DNA from: Neoceratodus forsteri
Taxonomy: Eukaryota > Chordata > Ceratodontiformes > Ceratodontidae
Direction of reading: 5' to 3'
DNA length: 64,000 bases
NCBI GenBank assembly: GCA_016271365.2
Contig: CM028130.1
Coordinates: forward strand, 471,357,501 to 471,421,500
The notes below the pieces were generated by a model. That model searched no databases. It had not been told where the DNA came from and saw nothing but the letters and a program-made list of their open reading frames with translations. This document shows, one piece after another, positions 41,681 to 54,380 of the stretch. Made by a program: the position numbers and the translations under genes. Position 1 is the stretch's first letter; each line of letters begins with the position of its first letter.

Positions 41681-43943
41681 GCTAAGGACCATGGGTCCAG
41701 GGTGGGGCTTGCCTCAATTTTTTCTCCAAGTGGGACCTGGGTTTCTGATTCAAGATCTGGAATGATGATGGAGGGGTTGGAGGATTAGGGGCAATGGGAT
41801 GGGTGGGAGCCTGTGTGGGTGCTGTGACTAAATCTTGGGCCTGCTGAATAAGCAATTCAGGACTACTGCAGGATGCTTTATTTTTTGCCACCCAAGAGCA
41901 TTCAGAGAAGACGTGACCATAAATCTTCATATAGGTCACATCTAGTGTGGTTGGCACATTGTAACGCTATATGCCCCATCTCCCCACAACTGTCGCAACG
42001 GGGTTTGTCACATGTACTGAAGAGATGAGTTCTAGCCCTACATCGGTAACAAGCTTGTGGCTGCCCAGACTAAAAACACACACCCCTGTCTCTACCTAAC
42101 ATAAGAGTTTGGCACATGAAAAATTCCTGAGTCATTCTGTTTTAGCTTCACTTCATACTTCCACCCTCCAGTCCAAAACATCTCTGTATCAAGTATTGCC
42201 TCTGGGTCACTCAGTACTTCACAGCTTTGGGAGAGCCAATAGGTGATATCATCCACTTGGACCCACTCATTCTGAAACATGATTGTAACACATTTAATTA
42301 ATGGTTTTGCTAAGGGGTCCATGTGGGAGAAAACTTAACCTAACTGTATCTCTCCCAAAAAAGGTCAAGCGCATATGAAGATTGAAAGCTCACATCATAA
42401 TTGTCCTCCCCTGAAATGTTAATAAAAGCGTACACCTCTCTAGGGGAAAAATTCAATGAGTCTTTAAGAAGACGTTTGCCAACACAGAGCCTGTCTGGCC
42501 TTTCCTCAAGTCCCCCTTTATAATGGATTCATGCTGCATTTCTGCATGGGGCTGCTTCTTTCTTTGTTCTTGTAAACAGCTCTGATAACAGGGGTTTCTG
42601 AGGAGATGCCGGCATCTGAACATTAGGTGAAGATTTGTCTGAATCAGGGGGTACACCATTTTCTTTTTGATCCAAATGGCCCAAGTCAGTAGGATCCATG
42701 GGACCAGGTTGGTTAGAAGGAGAGCCTTTGTTTAGCCCCAAGGATTCTGGGCCCAATGTGCCTGGTGCAGATAGAATAGACAATGTGTTGTTGAGCCCAG
42801 TAGCCGAGGACACAGGGTGCCATTCTGGTGTTGCTTGCGAAAAATAAAGTGACAGATCCCACTCAGGATCAGGGATCCAAGTCCCATTCGGGGTTAGTTT
42901 GCAGCCTGCTTCTTGTAAAGCTTTTTGGGGTAACCAGGGATCACAAGGGGAACATGGAAGTAAAGGTTTAGCAAGGTCAATTAAATTCTGGGTAGATCCT
43001 GCATCATTACCCTGAAACTCAACTTTTAGTAGTGGTGCACCCATCCCCCGGGAGATATTTCTATTTGCCAATGTTAGTGCAGCTCATTTTCCCTTAACAT
43101 CACCTTTAGATCTAGTTTTATCTGACTGACTCTTTGAGGTGAATGAAAACACTATCAGGTTTTCTTGAAAGCCATCATTAGCTTGAAAAACCACTGGTGA
43201 GTTAGTTTGCCTTGAAGATGTAATAAGGGGAGCAGCGCTTTCGGCATGAAGCACAAATCCCATTTGTTGAGACAAGGTATGGGTTTTCAATGGTTTAGAA
43301 CTCTCCATGACTAGTTTCATATGCTTGTCTTCCCTGGAGTGTGGAGTAGGCTGTTCCGTAAGTTTCAACTATTATTCTCGCTTTTTATGTCAGAGTTATT
43401 CGTTATTTGGTTAGGTAAAGTAACGGGTTTAGTAAGAGTCATACTAGACATGCTATTTATAACACTGGATGGCACATTAGCAACAGTATGTGGTGCAACA
43501 GAAGAAATTACTTTAAGCATCTCTGACTCACCCGCTTGGATGCGGCACTTTGGTGCTGCCACATCATCCAAAATACTGACAGGAGGGCCCGACTGTTTGA
43601 CAGGCTCAGATAAGGTTTTCAATAGAGCCAGCTGATTGCTCAAGTGGGTTTGTGCTAGTAAATGCCTATCATTTTCCTTCTGCATTTCTGCTTGTAAACT
43701 TCGTTCTTGATCCACTGTTGAACAAATAATTAAACCCTCTGGAATAATTTCAGGGCAAGTGTTCTGCTGACTAAGGTCTTCTGTTGATATAAAAATTTCC
43801 TGCACTTCAGGCTTTGTATCACTCACAGACATCACAATATCATTTCCCAATGGAGCCTCTTGCAAATTCAAGGTAGGAGAGGAGGCTTTCTCCCCCACCT
43901 CTGCTGCATCCATCCTCACCAGAGTTCTCACAGGACTGGCCAT
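41680..43943 (-). pseudogene. Tx1-like copy B ORF1 with zinc knuckles
   Basis: Read leftward from ATG 43943 (M-A-S-P-V-R-T-L). A low-complexity N-terminal half follows, then T-W-I-P-D-P-E-W-D-L, L-L-S-E-L-F, I-M-F-Q-N-E-W and M-F-W-T-G-G-W-K-Y, then H-V-P-N-S and zinc knuckles C-Y-R-C-R-A and C-D-S-C-G-E-M-G-H (42065-41960). The C-terminal tail is Pro-rich (41900-41760). Indels near 43365, 43080, 42450 and 42090. Confidence 0.83.
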
Positions 43944-43969
43944 GCTCTCAGCCTGCAGCACCCCCTACC

Positions 43970-46900
43970 AATGACTTAATGCAGGCAAATATCACAGTAA
44001 GAGTACTTGGATGATAACGGGGAAAAAAAACTGAATAATCCCCCAGAACCAAACATTCATATGAAATATGACATGATGTCCCCCATCCCCACTTGACAGG
44101 TAAGGCAGACCAAAATGTAACAGTATAAGAACAAGTAAGAAAAAACTGAATCAATGTTTCTTCTATACCTACACATTCAATATGAATACAGTTCCATTCA
44201 GAAAGGGCTTTATGCTTCAAGTTTCCCTTAACCCCTAGCCTTCCATGGCAACTCAGCCATGTCACATCCCTCATCCAATCAGGAATCCTCCTGTAGGCTA
44301 GAACCTTCAAAGTTAAATGTACTTTAGTAGGAAAACATTTGGGAAAATCAACCTGAACAAACAAATTCAGAGACATTATGCTATTATACAGGCCCTTTGA
44401 TGCCACTGACGTAGTTTGGCAACCACTAAAGGAAGGAATGACGGCATTTTAGAATTAGATTTAACAATAGGTGCTTCAGTAGACCATCACAACAAAAAAT
44501 CTTGGAGAGAGAAAAAAGTCCAGGTATCCCAAGGATGAGATTGATACTGTGCAACCTCTTTGAATGTAGATTTAATAAAGAAGGAAAAATAAAAAACAAC
44601 TGGGTTAATCATACCAAGGCCACCCGCCTTAATTGGCAGATAAGTAAAATCACGCTTTACTGGGTTCAATCGGCTTCCCCACAACATCTGAAAAAAAAAT
44701 ATTGTTAAAACGGGTTTCATATTGCCTAGGCAAGGGAAAAACTGAACTAAAATAAAGAAACAGGGGGAGTAAGAATTTTTTGATAATCAAAACATGTTTT
44801 TGCTTAGAAAACGTCCAGGATTTCCATAACTGTACCTTTCTTTCACCTAATTCAATACACGGTTTCCAGTTAAGATCATTCAAATCACCAGTACCAAAAA
44901 AACAACCTAAAATTTTAATAGGACCCACAGAGATAGCTATCTGCCCAATCTTGGGCTCAAAAGATCCCTCCCCCAAAAATATACCAACACTCTTTTCATA
45001 ATTCACAGAAGTTCCTGAAATCAGACCAAACTGTGCTAAAACATTCAATGCCAAAAGGCCAGAAAATGCATTTCAAAGCAGAAGGCACATATCATCTGCA
45101 TAGACAGCTAAAGCCTGTGGTGGAGTATCAGGAGGTGGTGACAATCCCATAATATGAGGATGATGAAGAAGTTCCCGAACTAAAGGATCCAAAACAAATA
45201 TATACAATAAAGGGCTAAGGGGGCAGCCCTGATGCACCCCTCTGCAAAAATCAACCTTCCCCAATAACCTAATAACAAGAGGAAAGTTTTGGGCAGCACT
45301 ATACAGAAGTGCCACCCAAGCCCTAGGTTTAACTGAAAACCCATACTGCTGAAGAACTTCAAACAAAAACCCGTGTGCAACCTTATCAAAGGCTTGGGCC
45401 TGGTCCAAAGAAAGTAAATATCCGGAAAGTTTTCCCAATCGGCCAGAATCACAAATATTCCTCAGCAGGGTCAAATTTTGATGAATATGTCTACCTGGAA
45501 TAGAACACGTTTGGACTGGATGTATTAATGAAGAAGCAACACGTTGGAGCCTATGGCATAAAATTGCCGAAAAAATCTTGTAATCCGTATTTAATAAGCA
45601 TATCGGTCTCCAATTTTCAATAAAGTGTTTATTCCCTTTTTTAAATAAAAAAATAGTAAAAACATCTGAAAATCCAGAAGGCAGTTTTGAATTTGCAAGA
45701 ATTTCATTATAAACATGTGTCAAAATAATACTGATATCATCCAAAAAAAATTTATACAATTCACTGATTAAGCTATCAGGACCAGGTGATATACCAGACT
45801 TCAAATGGGTAATTTCTGACCTGACCTCATCCAGAGTTATGGGCATATCTAAAGAAAGGGAATCAGCGGATGAAATCATGGGTGGTTGGAAGGAAAACAA
45901 TGATTCCCAGGTAGTGGTGGGCTGAAAAGTCTGACCATGTTGGATCTGTAAAAAAAGCCGAACAATATGTAGCATTTCAATGTCCATTGTTTTCAAAACC
46001 TCCTTATTATCATAAAGGCCATCCATGAGTTTTTTTTTCCAGGGCTTGTTTACAGGCCGCAAAAGGGTCCGAACTGGGTGAAGATTTTAGTCCATAGGAC
46101 AGGTCTTCATGAATTTTACAAGCTTTCCCATAATGAAAATTTCTCACGTGATTTCGAAGTACAGCAAGTTGTTCCTGTATCTGAACATTGGAACAAGAGG
46201 GAAATGACAGTAATTTATAAAACTGTGATCTGTGTCCTAAATAAGTAATATAACATGCCGAATGAGTGCTATGATGATAGGTCGTGGAAGTCCGTCTAAA
46301 CTCAAGTTTAGTATCCATCCACCAATCACCCCAGGAATCGTACATCCCAGCTACGGAGCACCGTCTGTCAAGTGTCTGGGACAAAAGAGACTGGAACCGC
46401 TCATCAGTCAAAAAAATCGGATTCATCTTCCATCTTGCAGGAAGAGCAGGGAAAAAAAGGTGGAATATGGGAAAATGAAAAACATACTGTCAATAACAGA
46501 TGATCTGAAAATTCACAAGGGGTCAAATGAAAGGAAAATGGCAATAAATATCGGGAGACAAAAACAAAATCAATCCTGTAGCAAAACTGCTACGTTTGTA
46601 AGTAGGCCCTGGGCCGGAATGAAGCGCTTTATAAGCATCCGTTAAAGAGGCTTTCAGAATCAGTTTAAACAGAGCATTGGAATCACAATACATCTTACAT
46701 TGTGACTGATCTTTAAATTTTAAATCCAAGCTACAATTAAAATCGCTCCCTCATATAACATGTCTAGGGGTAAAAAGATAATGCTCACTTTCACTAAACA
46801 GAGCAATCCTGGCCGATTTAACCTGGGGAGCATAAATGGTGATGACACGAAGGGAAAGACCCTGGTAAATGCAATCTAGAAGCAAGACTCTCCCTGGGGC

Positions 46901-47160
46901 CAAATCAACTAGGCTAATGACCTGCACAGCAGTATGACAAAATAAGATCCCCACCCCATCTGCAGCATCAGGACTATAGGACCAAAAGGAAGGCCCAGAA
47001 TGCCACAATTTCTTAGTGTAATTAATGTCCAAGAGAGTAGGAAAAACGTGTCTCTTGCAAAAATATAATATCCGCAGAAAGGGACTTACAATAATGTAAA
47101 AGTCCTAGACATTTCCTGGAATTCTTAATACTGCAAGAATTCAAAGAAACAACAGTTAAA
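43970..47160 (-). pseudogene. Tx1-like copy A ORF2: endonuclease and reverse transcriptase
   Basis: Endonuclease: G-V-G-I-L-F and I-T-I-Y-A-P at 46965-46830, with a downstream F-K-N-x-I-like region decayed near 46700. RT is open for 329 residues (46062-45073): I-S-P-G-P-D-S-L, N-W-R-P-I-C-L-L-N-T-D-Y-K-I, L-D-Q-A-Q-A-F-D, G-V-H-Q-G-C-P-L-S-P-L-L-Y and catalytic Y-A-D-D (45102-45091). The thumb-like part continues at 45054-44490 and the C-terminus at 44406-43975 with M-R-D-V-T-W-L and K-H-K-A-L-S. Only a few stops and shifts. Confidence 0.9.
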
Positions 47161-47179
47161 GAAGTCAGGGAGCTAAACT

Positions 47180-48295
47180 AAGATTTGTCCTTTTTATGCT
47201 TCCTTCCTGACCTCTTCTTGGACTCCAATAGATCAGGACCTCCTTCATCATCACGCTCCATACCAGACAAGGCCCCAGATTTAACCGACAGGTCAGATTC
47301 AGAATCCCCATCTGGATCCTGCAGAACCTGAAATGTATTGTGTGTAGGAGTGGTAGTTGGTACAGTTAACATTTTAGCATGAGACTTTGTCACACATCTT
47401 GGATGCGGTTTCTGAAACTCAGGAGCTGGGGAGGAGGACTGAAGTGAGTGAGGTAGGAGCTGGAAGCTCCGAAACCTCAGGGGGTTGCAAAACGTATAAT
47501 TGACAAATATCAGAAGACTCATCAGTGGGGTGGGACACAACTCCACCAGGAGGGGCTGAGGCAGAAGGGCCTGGTCCAGATGTATCAGGGTCAGGGGAGA
47601 CAGTATCCTCAGTGGTAGGCCTAAAACAGTCCTGGGTATCTGAAATCAAGGTCTCCTTATCAAGGCCCTGTGAATTATTTTGGCCAGCATATGAACACTG
47701 GTGGTATGCATGCCCCTGAGCATCACAGAGATTGCAACAAAAAATATTTTGACAAGTGCTGCTGTCATGATCTAGTTTGCCACACAATGCGCATTTGATT
47801 TTATCACAGGTGCTACTGAGATGATGAGGGCTACCACATTTATAACAAGCTTTGGGTTGGCCTGGTTAAAAACATACTCCCCTATCCCTACCCAGAAAGA
47901 AGCTGTTTGGAACATGCTGGACTAAATCCCCTACAATGTGCAGTTTAACCTTAAATTTCCAGCTTCCTGTCCAAATACCCTGCCCATCAATAACTGGCTG
48001 AGGAGGCCCCAAACACAATGCATTTACTTTCTTGCCAGTACAAAATATCCCCCACATTCACCCCCTCATTTCGAAACATCATATGAACAGTTTTAAACAA
48101 TGGCTTCGTAATGGGAATAGCCCAGAATGGAGTCCATAAAGGAGTAGATTTCAATGAGTCGTATTTTTGCCAGAATTTATCTAGGCCCACAAAGGATTTG
48201 AAACTAATGTCAAAAGTGTCTTCCCCCCTAATATTTATAAGGGCATATATCTTTGAGACTTGAAAATTCATTGAGTTTTTAAGCAGCCAGCAGGT
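47180..48295 (-). pseudogene. Tx1-like copy A ORF1, C-terminal part
   Basis: From the gypsy junction leftward: S-K-I-Y-A-L-I-N-I, P-L-W-T-P-F-W-A-I-P, M-M-F-R-N-E-G-V-N, I-W-T-G-S-W-K-F, H-V-P-N-S-F-F-L-G-R-D-R-G-V-C. Zinc knuckles follow: C-Y-K-C-G, C-A-L-C-G-K-L-D-H-D-S-S-T-C and C-N-L-C-D-A-Q-G-H-A-Y-H-Q-C at 47860-47690. The tail ends with a basic R-K-H-K-K-D-K-S at 47178. This protein would coat the LINE RNA. Confidence 0.87.
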
Positions 48296-49915
48296 TGTAA
48301 CCCCCCTGCAAATGGGGGTTCCCAAAAGACTTCCAGGAGCTTGCTTGAATGCTCCAAGCCTGAATGGTGTTTGGCATTTAAGCCATTTATCAGTGAGTGT
48401 TTTTAGAGCCTCTGGTACTGTCTCTTTAAGAGCTGTCTGCTTGCAGACATAATTAGTTTGTATGGGGGGACTGTGTGCTTCTCTGAGTACCACTGAGCTG
48501 CTGCCAATTCACTTCATTTTGCAGTCACTAGGAGTGCAAGGAACCTATCTGAAAGATGTAACTGTTTGCCAGAAATTATTTAGAGTAATAATGAAATTAC
48601 AGTTTGTCTAACCTGCTTTCTTTGCAGTCAGAACTGTGTCTGCTAGTTCCCCATTCTAGTTTTGAACTGCTGAACTGGACCAATCAGTGTGGGGTAAGCT
48701 AGCTCTAAAATGGTGCCTTGGACGAATCAGAACTTGGACTCATAATCTGAGCCAGCCACAAGAGGATTGTATGGGCAGTGACTCTGGGAGATGTAGTTTA
48801 GACTTCAGTGCCTTTTGGACCAACAGCAGCAGTCTATTGTGAGTGACAGCCAATCCAGTCAAGAACTGGGAGGAACTCAAAGGAAGTGCCCAGTTTTGTC
48901 GGTTGGAGCTTCAGTTGAGCTTTGGCAGTGAAGAAGGAAGGAGCCCTGTGCTTTTTCAGTGTGCAGTTTTAGTCAAAAACGTGTGTAAGGCCAGAGTTCC
49001 GGTCTGCAGCTTGTGTAACAGCTTGTTAGGACTGAATCCGTCCTGTGAAAAGAATCAAAGGATCTCTGAAGAGTAGAAACCAGGCTCACCCTGTAGAAGA
49101 CTGGAAGAATTGCTGAAAATTGCACTCGGTCTGTCAGGAACTGAATCTGCTGTGTGTTCTCCGGGTATTGTGCAGTAATTGCATCGGGATACAGATGCAG
49201 CCTGCCTGGTATAGTACTTTCTTTTATATGGATGTGTGAAGAGGTTTGTGTACCTCAAGTGAGCCCTGCTGACATTGAAGGACCCTATCTTATTTGGAGG
49301 TCGTGAGTACTAATTCAGGGTTGCTCCCTGTTGAATTGCCACATTAAATCCAAATGGAATTACTGTACTGCTGACTGTTTAATTCTCCTTTTCTCTGTGT
49401 GAAAGGGCCCCTACCAGCTGCCACGGTTTGGACTAGCCACTAGGGCTTGGGTACCCAGGGACAGTAACTGATAGGGATAGGCCTGTGCACAGAGCCATAG
49501 GTAGATTATTAGAGTGATAAGCTAATTAACCTGATTTCCCTGTCCTTGTTATATCCCCTAAATAAATCAGAGCTGCTTGTTTCAGCAAAGTTATACTGCC
49601 TGAGGTATTTGTCTATGTTAAAATACTGTACTGTGATTGTTGCACTGTATCTCATTTCACAGGAGGTCCCAGTGCCGGAACCAGACCTGGGGGTAAGTGT
49701 ATACTGTGAAGGTAATTCTGATATATTGTGTGGGCCACTAGTGGGAAGAAAGGGGGGTTGCAGTGTCCCAGAGGGCTGTGACCAAGTTAGTTTAACTATT
49801 GCAAACCCTGACCTCTGGGTGGAGGCACCCGCCATTGGATCCAGGCCCCTCAACCTGTTAGTGGCAAATCAGGCAGGGGTAGTAGCCCCTGGGATAGCGC
49901 CATCTAGGGGTTACA
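48296..49915 (+). repeat. Gypsy-B 5' LTR (1620 bp)
   Basis: Matches the 3' LTR along its whole length with few substitutions but many one-base indels. Starts with a stem-forming block (AACCCCC, spacer TGCAAAT, GGGGGTT). AATAAA is at 49561-49566. I could not find a convincing TATA box. Confidence 0.94.
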
Positions 49916-49918
49916 TCT

Positions 49919-49939
49919 TGGAGGCTCACCGCTGGGATT
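49919..49939 (+). promoter_or_regulatory. Candidate tRNA primer-binding site
   Basis: TGGAGGCTCACCGCTGGGAT starts three bases after the 5' LTR. TGG at the start and the CGCTGGGATT end resemble the complement of a tRNA-Thr 3' end, with a one-to-two-base mismatch or indel in between. The tRNA identity is from memory and should be treated as tentative. Confidence 0.55.
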
Positions 49940-49985
49940 GTGTGTCCTCTAGTGGCCATATTTACGAACCACTGTTAAGAAAAAA

Positions 49986-51480
49986 ATGGGTACCCCGACA
50001 GAAGTGGCTGTGCACCGGCTGGTGGAGTGGTGTACTGGGGAGGAGATCGACCCCCAAAATGCTATGCTTATCCTGGACATCCCCCTGGGTATCAATACGG
50101 ACACTGTGCAGGGAGTACTTTCCAAGGTGGAAGGTTTACAAAACCCTGTGGTGGTGGGTCGGCATGCTAATCTGCTCACCCACACTTTCCTGGCCCTAGT
50201 AGAGTTTAAGGATCCCATAGATAGCTCCAAAGTGCCACAGACCATTACCCCAGAGGGAGCCCTCACTGCTTGGAGAGTGATAACTAAGGACAGTAAAGAC
50301 CCGGGGGGGAATCAGCCCCCACAACTATCTGAAACTTTTGAGGAGAAATTTGCTGAATGGTTGCTGGAGAGGGAAAACTGTGGAGGACTTGAAGAAACTA
50401 TTCTGCCACCTGGGGTGTTCCTCCCCAACACCCTCTCCTGCTCCAGTGCCCGTAATGGTGTCTGAACCAATGCAGACTCCTATTTCTGCACCTGCCATTA
50501 GTCACGACTCTTACCAAGGTTGAGGATCTTCTGGCACCTCCCACCCCCAAGGAGGATGACTGGGAGACCTGGATAGACTATGTTGCCCCCAAGTGCTAGA
50601 ATGGCAATGCTCGGAAGGTGAAAAGCTAAAGAGGGTTAGTGAGAGCCTCGAGGTCCTGCCCTGGCTACCATCCGCGCTAAACGGGCCAGTAACCCTGAAG
50701 CGACTGCACAGGCCTATCTTGAGGCCTTGGAGAATGTGTATGGGAGCCCAGATTCTGATGAGGACCTATGGTGGAGAGTAAGAGATGCACAACAGTACCA
50801 AGGGAGTTGTTGTCTGTGTATGTATCTCGGCTGGAAAAATTGTTGCAAGAATGCCTCAGAAAAGGTAGTTTGCCAGCGATTGAACTGGACGAACCAGGCT
50901 GGACAGGATCCTTAAGTCTGCCCCTTCTCAGAACTGCTGTTGCTTCAGTTACACCTGGCAGATCGACTGGAATCCCCCCTCCTATGATGAGTTAATGAGA
51001 AATTCGAGGAGTTGAGAAAGGACGACTCGGGAGGGACCTGCACCAATAGCTGCGGCTACTGACCCGAGTGACTGAGGGTGACCCATCAAGTGAAGTTCAG
51101 GAGCAGAGGTTGGCAGTCAATGAGTGCTCTGACAAGGAAAAAGATATGTCACAATGGGGCGAACTGTTGAGAGAGATCCGGGAATTCAAAAACAGTCCCT
51201 TTATGAAGGCCACGCCTGCAAATACGGGCCCTGACCTATATCCGACTGCATCTGCTATGGGGGTGGGGGTACCCACCCATGTATCTCCTGCTGATAACAG
51301 CTCCGAACTCGATTCCTTGACCATGGAAGTGGAGAAACTGACGAGATGTCTCCAAATGCTTATCACGCCGCAGACAGAGATGGCACCAAGGTTTCCAGTT
51401 AGTAATACCCCGCCCTGGCTCCCAGTGTGGCGCTCGGCCAGCTCAAACTCCAGAAAGTATGTTTTGCTATAATTGTGGGA
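49986..51480 (+). pseudogene. Gypsy-B gag, PNMA-like
   Basis: Open from ATG 49986 for 160 codons: residues 10-45 (L-V-E-W-C-T-G-E-E-I-D-P, M-L-I-L-D-I-P-L) resemble the N-terminal domain of vertebrate PNMA proteins, which are domesticated gypsy gags. Further on, past indels, A-Y-L-E-A-L-E-N-V-Y-G-S and L-S-V-Y-V-S-R-L-E-K-L-L-Q (about 50710-50860) resemble the capsid C-terminal half of PNMA. The similarity is by eye. Frame changes near 50460, 50600 and 50790. A knuckle follows in the next frame at 51462 (C-Y-N-C-G-K-D-G-H), lacking its last Cys. Confidence 0.8.
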
Positions 51481-51824
51481 AAGATGGGCACATGAAAGGG
51501 AATCCAGTCCCAAAGACACTGACAAAGTTGCATATAGGCTACAAGGAGAGCTCGGAGAAGAAATCAGTGGTTAAGAGGTGCACGCATGATCCCAGTGAGG
51601 GCACCAAAAATGCTAATTCACGTCCTTTTGTGGCAAGGTCAGTTGCCCAGGCCCCCACTACCGCCTCTCCAGACTGGTCCAGAATAGTGGGTCCCTCCAT
51701 GGAGACCACTGTAAAGGTGAACGGAGTGTCTCAAAGAGCTATATTAGACAGTGGCTCCCAAGTGACAATTATGTTCCAAGATTGGTATCAGAAGCATTTG
51801 TCAGACGCCTCTTACAACCATTAG
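51459..51824 (+). pseudogene. Gypsy-B zinc knuckle and aspartic protease
   Basis: C-Y-N-C-G-K-D-G-H near 51460 is the gag knuckle with the final Cys missing. The protease follows with A-I-L-D-S-G-S-Q-V-T (51735-51765), containing the catalytic D-S-G. The frame closes at 51824 in W-Y-Q-K-H-L-type sequence; protease would normally continue another 50 residues, and recognisable pieces continue in other frames (G-V-P-L-L-I-G-T-N at 51970). Confidence 0.82.
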
Positions 51825-52399
51825 AAGGACTGCATGTATGGGGGTTAAGTGGGAAGGCCTACCCTATTCGGGTATATCCGAATTTGGCTGTCTTTCCCCA
51901 CCTCCGTGGCTGGGTGGCGAACAAGTAGAGACCCTAGCCTTATGTGTCCCCCCACTGGACTGTATGATGGTGTCCCTTTGTTGATTGGAACAAATGCTCA
52001 TATGTTCGGAAGGCTGGCACAGTTGTGTTATGAAAAACAGGGGTCAAAGACTAGTAGAGCTTTAAGAGTTCCGGCTTTAATTAAGAAGGCCTATGAGGCA
52101 CAGAGAGATGCTGAAAAAACAGAACCAGAGGAACCGGTCGGAATTGTATGGAAGAAGGATCCTGAGTCTCTGATCCTGGCGCCAAATGCCCAGTGTACCT
52201 TACAGGGAGAGGTCCGTATCAGAAAGGATGTTAAGAATAAAATATTAATGTTGGATGCACCAGGCGATGGAAAATTGCCAGAGGGACTGCTGGTCAAGCC
52301 TAGTATTTTGCCCGCTAGAGCCCATGCTTATGCCAGAAGGGTAATGGTCCAAGTTATAATGTGTCTGAAAGAGACATTCGAGTAAACAGAGGTTGCATC

Positions 52400-53788
52400 C
52401 TGGCTAATGTGCATTGTGCAGACACTGCAGTGCTACCCAGCAGCAAGAGTTCAAGGAAGAATGACAGAGTAGCACCTGACTTGTTTGATTCGGCGACTCC
52501 CGCTGCCAGCTGAATGGAAAGTGAAGATCAGTGAGAAGCTTGCCCAGAGAGACCAGGTGTTTTCTTTAAAGGAATGGGATGTAGGATGCGTGCAAGGAGC
52601 TGAGCACAATATCCGGCTGCATGACGAAAGACCATTTCGTGGAGAGGTCTCGACGCCTGGCACCTGCTGACATAGATGATGTGAGACGGCATCTGCAAGA
52701 GATGTTAGCTGCTGGTGTAATACAAGAATCCAGAGCCCTTGCTTCCCCATTGTGGTAGTGAGGAAAAGAATGGAACAGTAAGGAGTGTGTGGATTATCGC
52801 ACTTTAAACCGTGGACTATCCCTGATCAGTACACAATGCCCCGTATTCAGGATGCTTTGGACTGCCTAAGCGGGAGCAAGTGGTTCTCTGTGCTGGATCT
52901 CCGCAGTGGGTACTATCAGATCCCGATGGCCCCAGAGGACCGTGAAAAGACAGCCTTTATCTGTCCGCTGGCTTCTATGAATTCATGAGGATGCCCAGGC
53001 GATTTCAGGTGCCCCAGCCACTTTTCAACCGATTGATGGAGCGTGCAGTGGGGACATGAACTTACTAGAGTGCCTGGTATACCTAGATGATGTTATTGTG
53101 TTTGGCAGCTCACTGGAGGAACATGAGAGCAGATTATTTAAGGTATTGGACCGACTGGAGGACTTTGGCCTTAAACTGTCCATTGATAAGTGTCAATTTT
53201 TTCAAACATCAGTAAAGTATGTGGGACACATAGTATCCACCGAGGAATAGAGACCGACCCAAGTAAAGTTGAGGCCTTGACCACCTGGCCACAGCCCAAA
53301 ATCTAAAAGAACTGCAAAGATTCCTGGATTCTGTGGTTAATCGGCGCTTCATCAAGGACTATTCAAGAGTGATCCGCCCTTTACTTAACCTTACTCAAGG
53401 GTATCCCCCAACCCACAAAAAATACCAAAAGTCAGCATCCCTCAAGACTGAAAGAGTGTATTTTCATCCGAGTGAAGTATTTGGGGCCCGCTGGACTCCT
53501 GATTGTGAGACTGCTTTTCATGAGATCATATATCAACTTACCCATGCTCCAGTGCTGGCCTATGCCGATCCAAGAAAACCTTACGTCCTGCACACTGATG
53601 CTAGCTTGCAAGGGTTGGGGGCTGTGTTGTACCAAGAGCACGAGAATGGCCTGAGACCAGTGGCCTTTGCCAGTAGAAGCCTGACCCCATCCGAAAAGAA
53701 CTATCCTGTACATAAGTTAGAGTTCCTAGCTTTGAAGTGGGCTATTGTTGACCAATTCCATGAGTACTTGTATGGGGCTAAATACTAG
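52400..53788 (+). pseudogene. Gypsy-B reverse transcriptase and RNase H
   Basis: RT pieces: H-N-I-R-L-H-D-E-R-P-F-R (52610), Q-Y-T-M-P-R-I-Q-D-A-L (52835), V-L-D-L-R-S-G-Y-Y-Q-I-P-M (52890-52930), A-F-I-C-P-L, then catalytic Y-L-D-D-V-I-V-F (53080-53103), K-C-Q-F-F and V-K-Y-V-G-H-I-V-S. RNase H: V-L-H-T-D-A-S-L-Q-G-L-G-A-V-L (53588-53632), S-R-S-L-T-P-S-E-K-N-Y and E-F-L-A-L-K-W-A (53675-53750). Frame breaks near 52675, 52795, 52990 and 53250. Confidence 0.92.
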
Positions 53789-54380
53789 TAAAACTGACAA
53801 TAATCCTTTGACCTATGTGCAGACCTCAGCTAAGTTGGATGCCACTGGCCATAGGTGGCTTTCTGCATTATCTACATATGACTATGTCTCGAATACCGAG
53901 CAGGTCTGAACACATAGATGCTGATGCTTCTCCGGAGGCCTGTTCCCCAGAATGATTGGGTCCGATTGGCAGAACCTGACATTCGGGCACTCTGCCGAAG
54001 TTTGACAGGGAGGAACAAATGTCCACGGACGCAGTGGACTGCATGGTGGATTGCTTGGGAGCCTCTGAGAATTGCATACCTGCTGCTTATTGCCACTTTT
54101 CTGCAATAGACATTGGTGCACTGCCTCAGCTGGACAATGACAGTATTCGGCGGCTCAATCCCGCGATCCCATGATCAAAGCAGCTTTAGAAGCCCTCTAT
54201 GCAGGAAAAGATGTGTCCAAATTACGCCCACTGATTTGAGAACTGCACTGTTATACAAAGAAGGTCCTAAGTTGAAACTGATCAATAAACTGTTATACAG
54301 AGAAACAGTAGACAGAGGGGACAAGTAGACAAACAACAACTAGTGCTGCCCACTGCCTTCGAGACTCAGTACTGAGGTCC
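53789..54380 (+). pseudogene. Gypsy-B RNase H to integrase linker
   Basis: Poorly preserved coding sequence: D-N-N-P-L-T-Y-V-like DNA near 53800 and L-I-N-K-L-L-Y-R at 54280. This is the usual spacer between RNase H and integrase. Confidence 0.6.

Larger units (their letters stand above)
37803..43969 (-). mobile_element. Tx1-like LINE copy B
   Basis: Complete from a 5' end at about 43969 (complement GGTAGGGGG) to a 3' end with AATAAA on the minus strand (37815-37820). ORF1 (43943-41680) and ORF2 (41345-38090) are recognisable but broken. Its 5' end is fused to the 3' end of copy A and its 3' end to the 5' end of copy C, with no other sequence between. Confidence 0.83.

Noticed and set aside
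43321..43635. Plus-strand frame opposite Tx1-like ORF1
   Set aside because: It is the antisense of a better supported ORF1 that matches two other copies.
49986..51480. A domesticated PNMA gene
   Set aside because: The gag is inside a gypsy with two LTRs, protease, RT and integrase, and is frameshifted; it is an element copy, not a host gene.
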